This document shows positions 26,503 through 34,737 of a stretch of 64,000 nucleotides of DNA, piece after piece. Position 1 is the stretch's first letter, and every line of letters starts with the position of its first letter. The translations under genes and the position numbers were made by a program. The notes below the pieces were generated by a model. That model was not told the DNA's origin. It made no database searches and worked only from the letters and a program-made list of their open reading frames with translations. The stretch lies in assembly GCA_038040395.1 (NCBI GenBank), contig JBBPIJ010000004.1:62001-126000 (forward strand), read 5' to 3'. The DNA comes from VAXT01 sp038040395. GTDB lineage: Bacteria > Actinomycetota > Thermoleophilia > Gaiellales > Gaiellaceae.

Positions 26503-27701
26503 GACAGCCACGCGCGCGCCTCCTCGGCGAGCGTGCCGGCCTGCACGCAGATGCCTCCGCGCGCGCGGACGTCCTCCATGAATCGGCGGTACAGCCGGTC
26601 CCAGCCGGGCAGCAACGCCGAGTCGTACTGCTCCGAGTGCCAGAGGACCGCGAAGCCGCCACCGTGCTCGGCAGCCCAGTCGAGAAGCGTGCGCAGCCGC
26701 CCCTCGGCCTGACTGGCGTTGAGATTGAGGTAGCGCTCGGCCGAGAGAGTCACATCCATCGTCGCCAGCGGAACCTCGACGAGGTCGAGCGGCTCGTCGC
26801 GCTCAAGGTTCCACGGCCGGAAGGGGTGGGCGATCCCGGCACGGAAGCCGGGCGCATCGCTGAACCCGAGCGTCGAGTCGTAGGCGAATCCCGCCGCCTC
26901 GAGGTGGGACAGGTTGCGGTGCGGGTCGAGCCGGAGGAAGTGGTAGCGCTGTCCCCGCACCGGCCCGGCGAGCTGCTCCAGGCGTTTCTTCTCCCCCACA
27001 AGCCGGTCGCCGTCGTCCGCGGCGGAGTAGCTGCCGTGGAGGCCGATCTCGGCGGCTCCAGCGAGCAGCGTCCCGACGAGGCGCGGGCGCAGCCGCTCGT
27101 AGGAGTCGGCGGCGGGGCCGTCGAGCTCGTGCGCGTGATCGGCCATCACGAAGAAGGTGGACGACGCATCGCTGCGCCGCTCGTCGGCCAAGATGCGCTC
27201 GAAGCTCCAGAAGGGATCGCTGCCTCTCGCCTTGTGGAGCGGCCAGCCGGCCAGAGATCGCACCTCGCGCAGCCCTGAACGCGCTCGGCCGCGGAGCAGG
27301 TCGGACTTCGCGCGGGCCGCCGCTCCACGGAGACCGGTCGGCGTCCACTTCCACGGAGTGTCGACGTCGTGGGTGAGCGCGACGGCGAACCGGGCGCCGC
27401 CCCAGCGAGGCGGCTCGACGCCGAGCCTGCGCCGCAGGCGCTCGAGCGGCGGGTCGAGGGGGTCGAGAGAGGACGAGGCCGCTCGGAAGCGATCGTGCTC
27501 GTCCCGAGAGCCGGCTCGCTCCTCGATCCGCGCGAGATGGAAGAAGGCCTCGGCGAGCTCGTCGCCTTCAGGCCGCTCGGCGCGCTCGACCTGCTCCCAG
27601 GCCTCGGCCCGGTACGGCACGTCGTCCCCGAAGCCCACGTCGCGGGCCCCGATCGTGTCGAGGACCCAGCGCGCCTTCCGCTCGACGGAGTCCGGGATCA
27701 G
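26499..27701 (-). CDS. polysaccharide deacetylase-like protein with DUF7033-like N-terminus, probable CTG start
   Basis: The conventional start would be a GTG at 27638 (379 residues), but the protein-like frame continues upstream (LIPDSVERKARWVLDTIG, then ARDVGFGDDVPY). The only possible initiator there is CTG at 27701. That CTG overlaps the preceding TGA by four bases (CTGA), the same spacing as the GTGA junctions of this operon. The N-terminal 100 residues look like the DUF7033 domain. The NodB-like part has ALTHDVDTPW (metal Asp), IGLHGSYSA and VLWHSEQYD. It probably removes N- or O-acetyl groups from a glycan. It lies between an ATP-grasp ligase and a GT-C-like protein. Confidence 0.8.
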   Translation of the reverse strand: MIPDSVERKARWVLDTIGARDVGFGDDVPYRAEAWEQVERAERPEGDELAEAFFHLARIEERAGSRDEHDRFRAASSSLDPLDPPLERLRRRLGVEPPRWGGARFAVALTHDVDTPWKWTPTGLRGAAARAKSDLLRGRARSGLREVRSLAGWPLHKARGSDPFWSFERILADERRSDASSTFFVMADHAHELDGPAADSYERLRPRLVGTLLAGAAEIGLHGSYSAADDGDRLVGEKKRLEQLAGPVRGQRYHFLRLDPHRNLSHLEAAGFAYDSTLGFSDAPGFRAGIAHPFRPWNLERDEPLDLVEVPLATMDVTLSAERYLNLNASQAEGRLRTLLDWAAEHGGGFAVLWHSEQYDSALLPGWDRLYRRFMEDVRARGGICVQAGTLAEEARAWLS

Positions 27702-28789
27702 CGGAACACTCCTCGGAAGACCCTGGCGGCGTGAACGAGGCCGGGCTTCACGTCATCGGGCGCGAAGACCGCGTCCACGAACGGGGGCCGCGGAAAGGAA
27801 GGCCGCTCGCCGGGCATGAGCGAGATCGTCCACACGCGGCCTGAGCCATTCATGGAGACGACGGGATCGACCTTCTCTCCGGTGAGGTCGCGGTACGCGA
27901 TCATGGGCAGGTCGACACCGCAGGCAGCGGCGAGGCTGTGCCACTGCCAGAGGCGCGGGTTGATCTCCATCAGCTTGAACCGCCCGTCGCGCGGATCGCG
28001 CTTGAACTCGACTTGCGAGATGCCGTGGAAGCCGAGCTCGCGCAGGAACCGGAGGCCGGCGTCCACGACCTCCTGCACCCAGACCGCCTCGCCCGTACGG
28101 CAGGTGCCGATCCCGGGCGGAACCTGGAGCAGCTTCCGCCCCGAGAAGAGGCCAAGCGGCTCGCCGTCTGCTCTCACGTAGCTGCCGAGGCTGTAGAGCT
28201 CCTCGTCGCCGCCGGGCACGAGCTCCTGCACCATCGCGCCGAACGGCTCGGCGTCCGCGTAGGCGCGCTCGACTTCGTCAGAGGTCCCGCATCGGAAGGC
28301 CTGCTTGCCAAACTGGCGCTTGAAGCCGTCGGGGTGCTGCGGCTTGACGAGAACCGGGAGCCCGAGCTCCTCCCCGGCCGCCCGTGCCTGCGTCGCGCTC
28401 GCCGGATATCTCGTCTCGGGCGTGTCGACGTCGGCAGCGGCTGCGACCTCGAGCTGATGCCGCTTGTCCTGGATCGCCTCGAGCGCCGACCAGGCGGGAC
28501 CAGGGAAGAGCAGACCGGGCAGCCGCCCGCGGTTCCGCGCGAGCGCGTTCAGCGGCGGATCGTGGGTGGGGAAGACGACGGCCGGCGTCTCGATCTCCGC
28601 GACGGCGGCCACGAACGCCTCCTCGTCGACCGCGGGGTCGGGCACGCGCACCGGGGTTGCGTAACGCGAGCGGAACCCGAGCGCGCTCGAGCGGTGGTCG
28701 AGCGCCAGGACGGTGATTCCAGCTCGTCCGAGCGAGCGAATAGCGGCCAGGCCGTTGACCCAGCCGACGTCGACGACGAGGGCCTTCAC
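27698..28789 (-). CDS. ATP-grasp ligase
   Basis: 363 residues from an ATG at 28789 with a four-base overlap to the GT2 gene. The N-terminal Rossmann-like domain starts KALVVDVGWVNGLAAIRSL and has VVFPTHDPPLNAL. The ATP-binding part has LPVLVKPQHPDGFKRQFGK and FGAMVQELVPGGDEELYS; metal-binding residues are in FKLMEINPRLWQWHS. This is the layout of D-aspartate-ligase-like and PylC-like ATP-grasp enzymes, which form amide bonds. It is flanked by a GT2 and a deacetylase in a strictly coupled operon, so a role in decorating the sugar with an amino acid is a reasonable inference. Substrate unknown. Confidence 0.85.
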   Translation of the reverse strand: MKALVVDVGWVNGLAAIRSLGRAGITVLALDHRSSALGFRSRYATPVRVPDPAVDEEAFVAAVAEIETPAVVFPTHDPPLNALARNRGRLPGLLFPGPAWSALEAIQDKRHQLEVAAAADVDTPETRYPASATQARAAGEELGLPVLVKPQHPDGFKRQFGKQAFRCGTSDEVERAYADAEPFGAMVQELVPGGDEELYSLGSYVRADGEPLGLFSGRKLLQVPPGIGTCRTGEAVWVQEVVDAGLRFLRELGFHGISQVEFKRDPRDGRFKLMEINPRLWQWHSLAAACGVDLPMIAYRDLTGEKVDPVVSMNGSGRVWTISLMPGERPSFPRPPFVDAVFAPDDVKPGLVHAARVFRGVFR

Positions 28790-29682
28790 CCGGTCGATTC
28801 TAGGAGGGCTTCGGTGTGGCCCGATCCGAGCCAGCGGGCCACATCCCGGTAGGCGCGCCCCCGGTCGCCGCGGAACAGGAGCCCTCGCATGCGCAGGCCC
28901 CAGAGCATCACGCGTCGGGCCCGCTCGGCCTCACTCGCGCTGTGATGCTTGGCGAGGAACTGGAGGTGGCCGCGCACGATCGCCTTGAACCGGGCCGGGT
29001 CGAGCGATGCCCCGACCACGTGGTAGGCCTCCGCGTCGGGGTAGAAGAGCACCTTCCAGCCCGCCTGGTGAAAGCGGTAGCACCAGTCCACCTCCTCGCT
29101 CATCAGGAAGAACTCCTCGTCGAAACCGCCGATCGAGTCCACGGCCTCCCGTCGCACGAGCAGGCAGGCGCCGAACAGGTAATCCGCCTCACGAACGGAC
29201 TTGTGGTCGAAGCCCGCGCCGAAGAGCGCGTTGAGCGCCTTGGAACGGGGCGCGAGCTTGCGCAGGAAGAAGTATTCGGTCGCGAGCCGCCAGGGGGTCG
29301 GATAGCCGCGGACCGAGCGCTGGAGCGAGCCGTCGGGATTGAGCAGCCGTGGGCCGAAAACGGCCGCCTCCGGATGCTCGTCGGCGAAAGCGACCAGGTT
29401 CTCGAAGGCCCCCTCGGTGAGCCAGGCGTCCGGGTTCAGCAGCAGGAAGTAGCGGCCGGACGCGGCGCGCATGCCGGCGTTGTTGCCCGCGCCAAAGCCG
29501 CGGTTCTCCTGCTCGACGATCCGCGCCTCCGGAAACCGTTCGCGGACGAGCTCGAGCGTGCCGTCCGTCGACCCGTTGTCGACGACGATCACCTCGGCTT
29601 CCGTGCCCCGGAGGCTTTCGAGCGAGCGCTCGATCCAGGGTGCCGCGTTGTAGGTGACGACGATCGCGCTTACTTCAGCCAT
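28786..29682 (-). CDS. GT2 glycosyltransferase, rhamnosyltransferase-like
   Basis: 298 residues from an ATG at 29682 (overlaps the preceding gene by 8 bases). Motifs: AIVVTYNAAPWIE, VIVVDNGSTDGT, NRGFGAGNNAGMR, LLLNPDAWL (metal-binding DxD-like), FGACLLVRREA and EEFFLMSEEVDWCYR with the catalytic acidic residues. These mark the rhamnosyltransferase branch of GT2. The C-terminal 60 residues include QFLAKHHSASEAERARR. It would add a deoxyhexose to a lipid-linked glycan in the cytoplasm. Its nearest match here is the cut gene at 1-211. Confidence 0.9.
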   Translation of the reverse strand: MAEVSAIVVTYNAAPWIERSLESLRGTEAEVIVVDNGSTDGTLELVRERFPEARIVEQENRGFGAGNNAGMRAASGRYFLLLNPDAWLTEGAFENLVAFADEHPEAAVFGPRLLNPDGSLQRSVRGYPTPWRLATEYFFLRKLAPRSKALNALFGAGFDHKSVREADYLFGACLLVRREAVDSIGGFDEEFFLMSEEVDWCYRFHQAGWKVLFYPDAEAYHVVGASLDPARFKAIVRGHLQFLAKHHSASEAERARRVMLWGLRMRGLLFRGDRGRAYRDVARWLGSGHTEALLESTG

Positions 29683-30652
29683 CGGCTTCGCGCGGCAAGG
29701 CCCGGCCCGACCCCCGCAGGCCCTCCCACGCGAGGATGAGCGCGCCCGGAGCCGATATGAGCAAGGTGATGACGAAGAAGACGAAGCCCGCGGCGAACGC
29801 GCTGTCGGCATCGACGCCGACGTTCCCGAGGAAGCTGACGAAGAAGGACTCGCGCACCGCGAGCCCGTTGACGGTGAACGGCACGAGCATGACGAGGAAG
29901 AGGAGGGGGCCCATCACGTAGTACGGGCGCGGCGACAGGTCGATCCCCACGGCCTCCCCGCTGAGCCAGACCGCGAGCACGCGCGTTGCCTGCACGACGA
30001 GTGTGATCCCGAGCACAGTCAGCAGGACGCCCGCGTGATCGCGGTAGGAATGCATCGCCGAGTAGAGCCGCACGACGAGCCGGTCGAGCCTGACAAGCGC
30101 GAGCAGCGGCCTTGCCAGACGAAGTAGCGGCCGAGCGCGCCGCGAGAAGAGGAGGAACCCGGCGATGATCGTCCCCACGACGAAGAGCGCCTCGATCCAG
30201 AGGTAGGCACCCACGTCGTAGTGGCCGACGGCCAGCGCGAAGCCCACGGCCGCGAGCATCAGGGTCGCGGCGCCTCCGATCGCCCGTTCGAGGAGGACCG
30301 AGGCTGCCGCGGTGTTGCCCTCGCCGGGGTGCCGCCGCGCCGTCTCGAAGATGCGCACGGCGTCCCCGCCGATCGACGTCGGCAGCACCTGGCCGGCCGC
30401 GTAGGAGACGAAGTACGCGCGGGTCAGCCAGGGAAGGTCTTCGTGGACGCCCTTCGCCTTGAGCAACAGCTGCCAGCGCCAGGCCATCGGGAGGATCGTC
30501 ACCACCACCAGGACGAGGGCCAGCAGGAAGTAGAGAGGCTTGACGTCGGCGATCACGCTCGCGGTGCGGCCCACGTCGATCTTCCAGATGACGTACGCGG
30601 TGCAGAGCCCGGTGACGACGAGCGTGAGTGCGACGCGAAGGGGCCGGTTCAT
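29675..30652 (-). CDS. lysylphosphatidylglycerol-synthase-TM-like membrane protein (UPF0104)
   Basis: 325 residues with seven or eight membrane helices. Family hallmarks are AWRWQLLLKAKGV near 60, LPTSIGGDAVRIFETAR (P-x-x-x-GGD-x-x-R), and VLLERAIGG. The middle has RVLAVWLSGEAVGIDL, and LVPFTVNGLAVRESFFV stands near the end. Relatives include the membrane half of MprF and AglD-like proteins in glycan loci. The role is uncertain; flipping of a lipid or support for a glycosyltransferase is often assumed. It is tied by overlaps to the DegT gene (4 bases, ATGA) and the GT2 gene (8 bases). Confidence 0.86.
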   Translation of the reverse strand: MNRPLRVALTLVVTGLCTAYVIWKIDVGRTASVIADVKPLYFLLALVLVVVTILPMAWRWQLLLKAKGVHEDLPWLTRAYFVSYAAGQVLPTSIGGDAVRIFETARRHPGEGNTAAASVLLERAIGGAATLMLAAVGFALAVGHYDVGAYLWIEALFVVGTIIAGFLLFSRRARPLLRLARPLLALVRLDRLVVRLYSAMHSYRDHAGVLLTVLGITLVVQATRVLAVWLSGEAVGIDLSPRPYYVMGPLLFLVMLVPFTVNGLAVRESFFVSFLGNVGVDADSAFAAGFVFFVITLLISAPGALILAWEGLRGSGRALPREADG

Positions 30653-31749
30653 CGAAATGAAGCGTGCACCCGGCGCAGCGCGGCGATCACATCGGCGATG
30701 TCCTCGTCCGAGTGGGCCGGCGAGAGCGGCAGCGAGAGGACCTCCGTGCCGGCCCGCTCTGCGATCGGGAGCGGCGGCTGGTCTGGCAGGAGCTCGCGGT
30801 ACGCGGTCAGCTGGTGCACCGGGAGGAAGTGGATGCTCGTCGCGATGTTCTCCTCGGCGAGCCGCCGCTGATAGTCGTCACGAGCGCCTCCGGCCCGCTC
30901 GGCGTCGATTCGCACGACGTAGAGGTGGTAGGCGTGCGTGTCCCGCGCGTCGCGTGCGAGCGGCTCGATCCCGTCGAGCTCTGCGACCGCGTCGTCGTAG
31001 GCGGCGAACTGGCGCCTCCGGATCTCGCCGTGGCGCTCGACCTTGTCCAGCTGGCAGAGCGCGATCGCCGCCAGCACGTCCGACAGGTTCGCCTTGTAGC
31101 CAGGGACGACGACGTCGTACAGGGAGCCGTCGCCCCGGCGCATCAGCCTCAGGCTCTCGATCGCCTCGGCGAGCGTCGAGTCATTCGTCGAGATCAGCCC
31201 GCCCTCCCCGGCCGCGATGTTCTTCGTCGCGTAGAGGGAAAAGCACGTCGCATCGGAGAGACTGCCGATCTTGCGCCCGCGGTAGGCGCTCTCCGCCGCG
31301 TGGGCGGCATCCTCGACAACGGGGATCCCGTGGGTCAGCAGTGGATCCATGTCGGCGACCTGGCCGGCGAGGTGGACGGGCAGGATCGCCTTCGTCCGGT
31401 CGGTGATGAGCTCGGCGACCCGGTCGGGGTCGATGTTGAGGTCGGAGTCGCGCACGTCGGCGAAGACCGGAGTCGCGCCCGCATGCACGATCACGTTCGC
31501 GGTCGCGGGCCAGGTGATCGGGCTCGTGATCACCTCGTCGCCCGGCGCGACGCCGACGGCCAGCAGGGAGAGATGAAGCGCGGCGGTGCCGGAGGCGACG
31601 GCGAGCACGTGCTCGGCCTGCACGAACTCGGCGAAGCGCCGCTCGAGCTCCGCGGCGTTCGGGCCGGTCGTCAGCCAGCCGGAGCGAAGCGTCTCGGCAA
31701 CCGCGGCGATCTCTTCCTCGCCGATCGCCGGCGGCTGAAAGCCGAGCAT
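30649..31749 (-). CDS. DegT/DnrJ/EryC1/StrS sugar aminotransferase
   Basis: 366 residues from an ATG at 31749. PLP-enzyme motifs: GSGWLTTGP near 23, ASGTAALHLSL (52-62, phosphate binding), PVVEDAAHA with Asp147 near the PLP nitrogen, and CFSLYATKNIAAGEGG with the Schiff-base Lys176. It transfers an amino group from glutamate or glutamine to a keto-sugar nucleotide. The dehydratase-like gene 32935-33936 upstream in the same operon would make the 4-keto sugar. The product, an amino sugar, could then be acylated by one of the two ATP-grasp ligases of the operon (inference). Confidence 0.92.
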   Translation of the reverse strand: MLGFQPPAIGEEEIAAVAETLRSGWLTTGPNAAELERRFAEFVQAEHVLAVASGTAALHLSLLAVGVAPGDEVITSPITWPATANVIVHAGATPVFADVRDSDLNIDPDRVAELITDRTKAILPVHLAGQVADMDPLLTHGIPVVEDAAHAAESAYRGRKIGSLSDATCFSLYATKNIAAGEGGLISTNDSTLAEAIESLRLMRRGDGSLYDVVVPGYKANLSDVLAAIALCQLDKVERHGEIRRRQFAAYDDAVAELDGIEPLARDARDTHAYHLYVVRIDAERAGGARDDYQRRLAEENIATSIHFLPVHQLTAYRELLPDQPPLPIAERAGTEVLSLPLSPAHSDEDIADVIAALRRVHASFR

Positions 31750-31762
31750 CGTTTTTCTTTTC

Positions 31763-32980
31763 TCAGACGAGAGTTTCTGCACCGACCTCGAAGCGTATGA
31801 GACGAGCCGCCTCGTCGGCCCGTTGCAGCGCTTCCTCGCGGCTATCGCCGACCGCGAGCACCGCTCCGGCCCGGTCCGCGCCGCGTAGGAACGGCCCGAA
31901 GACGTGGCCCGGCTCGCGGTAGACCCGTACGTCCTGGACACCTTCGACGGCGCGCGCCTCGTCCACGCCCTCGACCTCCTGGAGCACTCCCTCCGGCGGA
32001 ACGAGAAAGCGGACGACCGCGCCGCCCACCTGCGGGACCGCCTGCAGCGCGGCCGACCAGGTCGACTCGCCGAGCGCCGCCTGGAGCGCGAGCCCGTTCA
32101 GGTCGACACCGAGCGCCGCGTTCACGAGCTCGGCGTCATGGCCGCCGCCGAGGCGCGCCGCGACCTCGATCACCTGCGGGCCGTCCGGGCCGACCCGAAG
32201 CTGGGTGTAGCTCGGTCCGTCCTGAATGCCGAGCGCCTCCACCGCTGCCCGTGCGACCTCGGCCGCCTTCCCGCCGGCCTCGCTCGGCCAGACGTGCGCG
32301 AGCGCGACCCCGAACGCGGGGGGCTCCGCGGTCATGCGGTCGGTCACCGTCAGCGGGTGGAACTCGCTGCGCACCGAGAAAGCGTTGACGGTCACCTCAG
32401 GCCCGTCCACGAGCTCCTCGACGATCGCCAGGCCGCTGCGGGACTCGTCAATCGCCCGCGCGATCGCGCCCGGAAGCTCGTCTTCGGAGCTCACGAGCGC
32501 AAGACCTTTCTGGCCCTGGCGGTCAGGCGCCTTGACGACCCAGGACTTAGCAACAGTCTGTTGCAAAGTCTCGTCGGGGGCCTTGACGATTTGCCAGCTC
32601 GGCTGAGGCACTCCCGCCTCCGCGAGGCGCTCTCGCTGCTTCTGCTTGGACACCGCGAGACCAGCCGTCGCTGCGTCGATCGGATGCGGCAGCCCGTGGC
32701 GCTCGGCGACGCGCGCGGCGATCCCGACCGGCCAGTCGATCCCGGGCGCGATGATTCCCTCGACGTTCTCCGCGGCGGCCAGGCGTTCGATCCCCTGCTC
32801 GTCCTCGGTCGAGATGATCGCCCGCCGATCCGCGTACCGAAACCCGGGCGCGGCCGGGTCACGGTCGAGCGCGATCACGAACAGCCCCCGCTCACGGGCC
32901 GCCGCGAGCAGCCCGAGCTGCGCCGGCCCGGCCCCTAGGACGAGAAGACGTCTGCCGGTCGCCGCTCCGGGGCCCTCCAC
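31763..32980 (-). CDS. ATP-grasp ligase (PurK/CarB-like)
   Basis: 405 residues from a GTG at 32980; no other initiator precedes the conserved RRLLVLGAGPAQLGLL, so the gene overlaps the dehydratase gene by 46 bases. Domains: Rossmann pre-ATP-grasp (about 10-110), ATP-grasp with WVVKAPDRQGQKGL and IVEELVDGPEVTVNAF, then QVIEVAARLGGGHDAEL as the metal-binding end, and a C-terminal sandwich domain (about 300-405). The GGGHDAEL sequence is characteristic of amino-acid ligases related to BacD and carnosine synthase. It probably joins an amino acid or carboxylate to an amine. Third ATP-grasp gene of the window. Confidence 0.85.
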   Translation of the reverse strand: MEGPGAATGRRLLVLGAGPAQLGLLAAARERGLFVIALDRDPAAPGFRYADRRAIISTEDEQGIERLAAAENVEGIIAPGIDWPVGIAARVAERHGLPHPIDAATAGLAVSKQKQRERLAEAGVPQPSWQIVKAPDETLQQTVAKSWVVKAPDRQGQKGLALVSSEDELPGAIARAIDESRSGLAIVEELVDGPEVTVNAFSVRSEFHPLTVTDRMTAEPPAFGVALAHVWPSEAGGKAAEVARAAVEALGIQDGPSYTQLRVGPDGPQVIEVAARLGGGHDAELVNAALGVDLNGLALQAALGESTWSAALQAVPQVGGAVVRFLVPPEGVLQEVEGVDEARAVEGVQDVRVYREPGHVFGPFLRGADRAGAVLAVGDSREEALQRADEAARLIRFEVGAETLV

Positions 32981-33936
32981 CAGGCCTCATTGTCGCGGTA
33001 CCACGAGATGGTGCGCTCGAGCCCGTCCTCGAACGACGTCCTCGCGCGCCAGCCGAGCAGCTTCTCGGCCCTCTCGGTCGAGCCGATGTGGCGGTCGACC
33101 TGCCCGGGCCGCTCGTCGAGATGCACCTTCAGGGACTTCGGCTTGCCGAGGATGTCCAGGACCTGGTCGGCGATGTCCGCGACGGTGATGTCGACGCCCG
33201 TCGCGACGTTGATCACCTCGCCGACTACGCGATCGTCGGCCGCGATGATCGCTTCGATCGCCTCGGCATCGTCGTCCACGTAGAGCCAGTCCCGGCTCGC
33301 ATGCCCGTCGCCGTGGATGGTCAGCGGCTCGTCCGCCAACGCCTGCGTGATGAAGCGCGGGATCACCTTCTCCGGATGCTGCCGCGGCCCGTAGTTGTTG
33401 AAGGGGCGAACGATCACGACCGGCAGCCCGTAGGTGACGAAGTAGGAGTACGCCAAGCGATCGGCGCCTGCCTTCGTGGCCGCGTAGGGGCTGCGCGGGT
33501 TGAGCGGATGCTCCTCGTCCATGGGCGCGTGCAGCGCGGTCCCGTAGACCTCACTCGAGGAAAAGAGGATGAAGCGCTCGACGGGCGTCTCTCGAATCGC
33601 GTCGAGCAGGATCTGCGTCCCTTCGACGTTGGTCGTGACGAACTCGGAGGCTCCGGCCTCGATCGACTTCTCGACGTGCGACTCGGCGGCCGCGTTGACG
33701 ATCACGTCCACCTCGGCCACGACCTGTCGCACGAGCTCGGGATCGCGGATGTCGCCGTGCACGAACGAATGGCGCTCGTGGCCGCTCACCGAGGCGAGGT
33801 TGTCCATGCTCCCCGCGTACGTGAGCGCGTCGAGGGAGATGACCTCGTACGGCGTTGCCTCGAGGATGTGGCGCACGAAGTTCGACGGGATGAACCCCGC
33901 GCCGCCGGTGACCAGGACTCGCTTTGCTCGCGGCAC
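32935..33936 (-). CDS. nucleotide-sugar 4,6-dehydratase-like enzyme (extended SDR)
   Basis: 333 residues from an ATG at 33936, first gene of the minus operon ending at 24406. It resembles RmlB over its length: LDALTYAGSMDNL, HGDIRD, NAAAESHVEKSI, VRPFNNYGPRQHPEKVIP and STERAEKLLGW. The Tyr151-x3-Lys155 pair is present. Two departures: the NAD loop reads GGAGFIPSN, with proline instead of the third glycine, and the RmlB STDEVYG reads SSSEVYG, which lacks the catalytic Asp and looks like decarboxylase or epimerase relatives. It may make a 4-keto sugar for the DegT enzyme, but the reaction is not certain. Confidence 0.83.
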   Translation of the reverse strand: MPRAKRVLVTGGAGFIPSNFVRHILEATPYEVISLDALTYAGSMDNLASVSGHERHSFVHGDIRDPELVRQVVAEVDVIVNAAAESHVEKSIEAGASEFVTTNVEGTQILLDAIRETPVERFILFSSSEVYGTALHAPMDEEHPLNPRSPYAATKAGADRLAYSYFVTYGLPVVIVRPFNNYGPRQHPEKVIPRFITQALADEPLTIHGDGHASRDWLYVDDDAEAIEAIIAADDRVVGEVINVATGVDITVADIADQVLDILGKPKSLKVHLDERPGQVDRHIGSTERAEKLLGWRARTSFEDGLERTISWYRDNEAWWRAPERRPADVFSS

Positions 33937-33977
33937 GGTGCCGAAGCCTACCGTGGCGGAAAGTTAGGCTCCCGGTC

Positions 33978-34730
33978 GTGACGAACTTCGTCGTCCTCTC
34001 CACCCAGCGCAGCGGCTCCACATGGGTCGTGGACATGCTCACGAGCCACCCGCGGGTGGTCGCTTACTCCGAGCTATTCATGCACGGCGGCGAGGGCACC
34101 CCGAGATGGGGGCAGGAGAAGGATCTCCCCTACTGGCAGACCTACGCCCGCGACAAGGCCGGCGGCCGAGTCGCTCGCCCCGTCTGGCTGTGGCGGTACC
34201 TCGGAGAGGCATTCCGCGAGCGCCCGGACATAGATGCGATCGGGTTCAAGCTGATGTACAGCCAGCTGACTCGCATCAGCAAGCCGCTCATGCCCTCGCT
34301 CTGGCTGAAGCGCGTTCGCGTCATCCACCTCATCCGGAGGAACGCCCTCGACGTCGTTCTCTCCAAGGAGGCTGGGGCCGCGCGTGGCGGAAGGCTGCAC
34401 GCGCGGGAAGGGGAGGACGTCGAACGCGTGCGCATCCGGCTACAGACCGACGACCTCCTGCGGCGGATGACACTCCACGAGCGCGCGATCGAGGGCGCGC
34501 GGGTTCGCTTCAAGCGGGTGGGCCTTCCCTACCAAGAGGTCGTGTACGAGGAGCTGGCGGAGGACGACAGCGGCTTCGCCACGCTCTTCGAATTCCTCGG
34601 CGTCGAGCCCGCCCCAGTCTCGTCCTCGCTCAAGAAGGTCAACCCGACCGTTCATGAGGAGCTGATCGAGAACTACACCGAGGTTCGAAAGGCTCTGGAC
34701 GGCACGAAGTTCGCCGAGCAGCTCCGCTAG
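33978..34730 (+). CDS. PAPS-dependent sulfotransferase-like protein
   Basis: 250 residues from a GTG at 33978, 41 bases from the divergent dehydratase start. The 5'-phosphosulfate loop is LSTQRSGSTWVVD (about 5-17), and the 3'-phosphate site is RVIHLIRRNALDVVLS. EVVYEELAED and FLGVEPAPVSSSLKK follow, as in bacterial carbohydrate sulfotransferases of the Stf0/NodH-like kind. The enzyme would move a sulfuryl group from PAPS to a sugar hydroxyl or lipid head. The PAPS-making genes sat and cysC are 27 kb to the right, so the substrate is available; sulfated glycan is an inference. Confidence 0.87.
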   Translation: MTNFVVLSTQRSGSTWVVDMLTSHPRVVAYSELFMHGGEGTPRWGQEKDLPYWQTYARDKAGGRVARPVWLWRYLGEAFRERPDIDAIGFKLMYSQLTRISKPLMPSLWLKRVRVIHLIRRNALDVVLSKEAGAARGGRLHAREGEDVERVRIRLQTDDLLRRMTLHERAIEGARVRFKRVGLPYQEVVYEELAEDDSGFATLFEFLGVEPAPVSSSLKKVNPTVHEELIENYTEVRKALDGTKFAEQLR

Positions 34731-34737
34731 CTGAGGC

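Noticed and set aside
32540..32580. Palindrome-like TTGCAACAGACTGTTGC stretch
   Set aside because: It lies inside the ATP-grasp reading frame (codons for LQQTVAKS) and has no counterpart elsewhere, so chance is enough.
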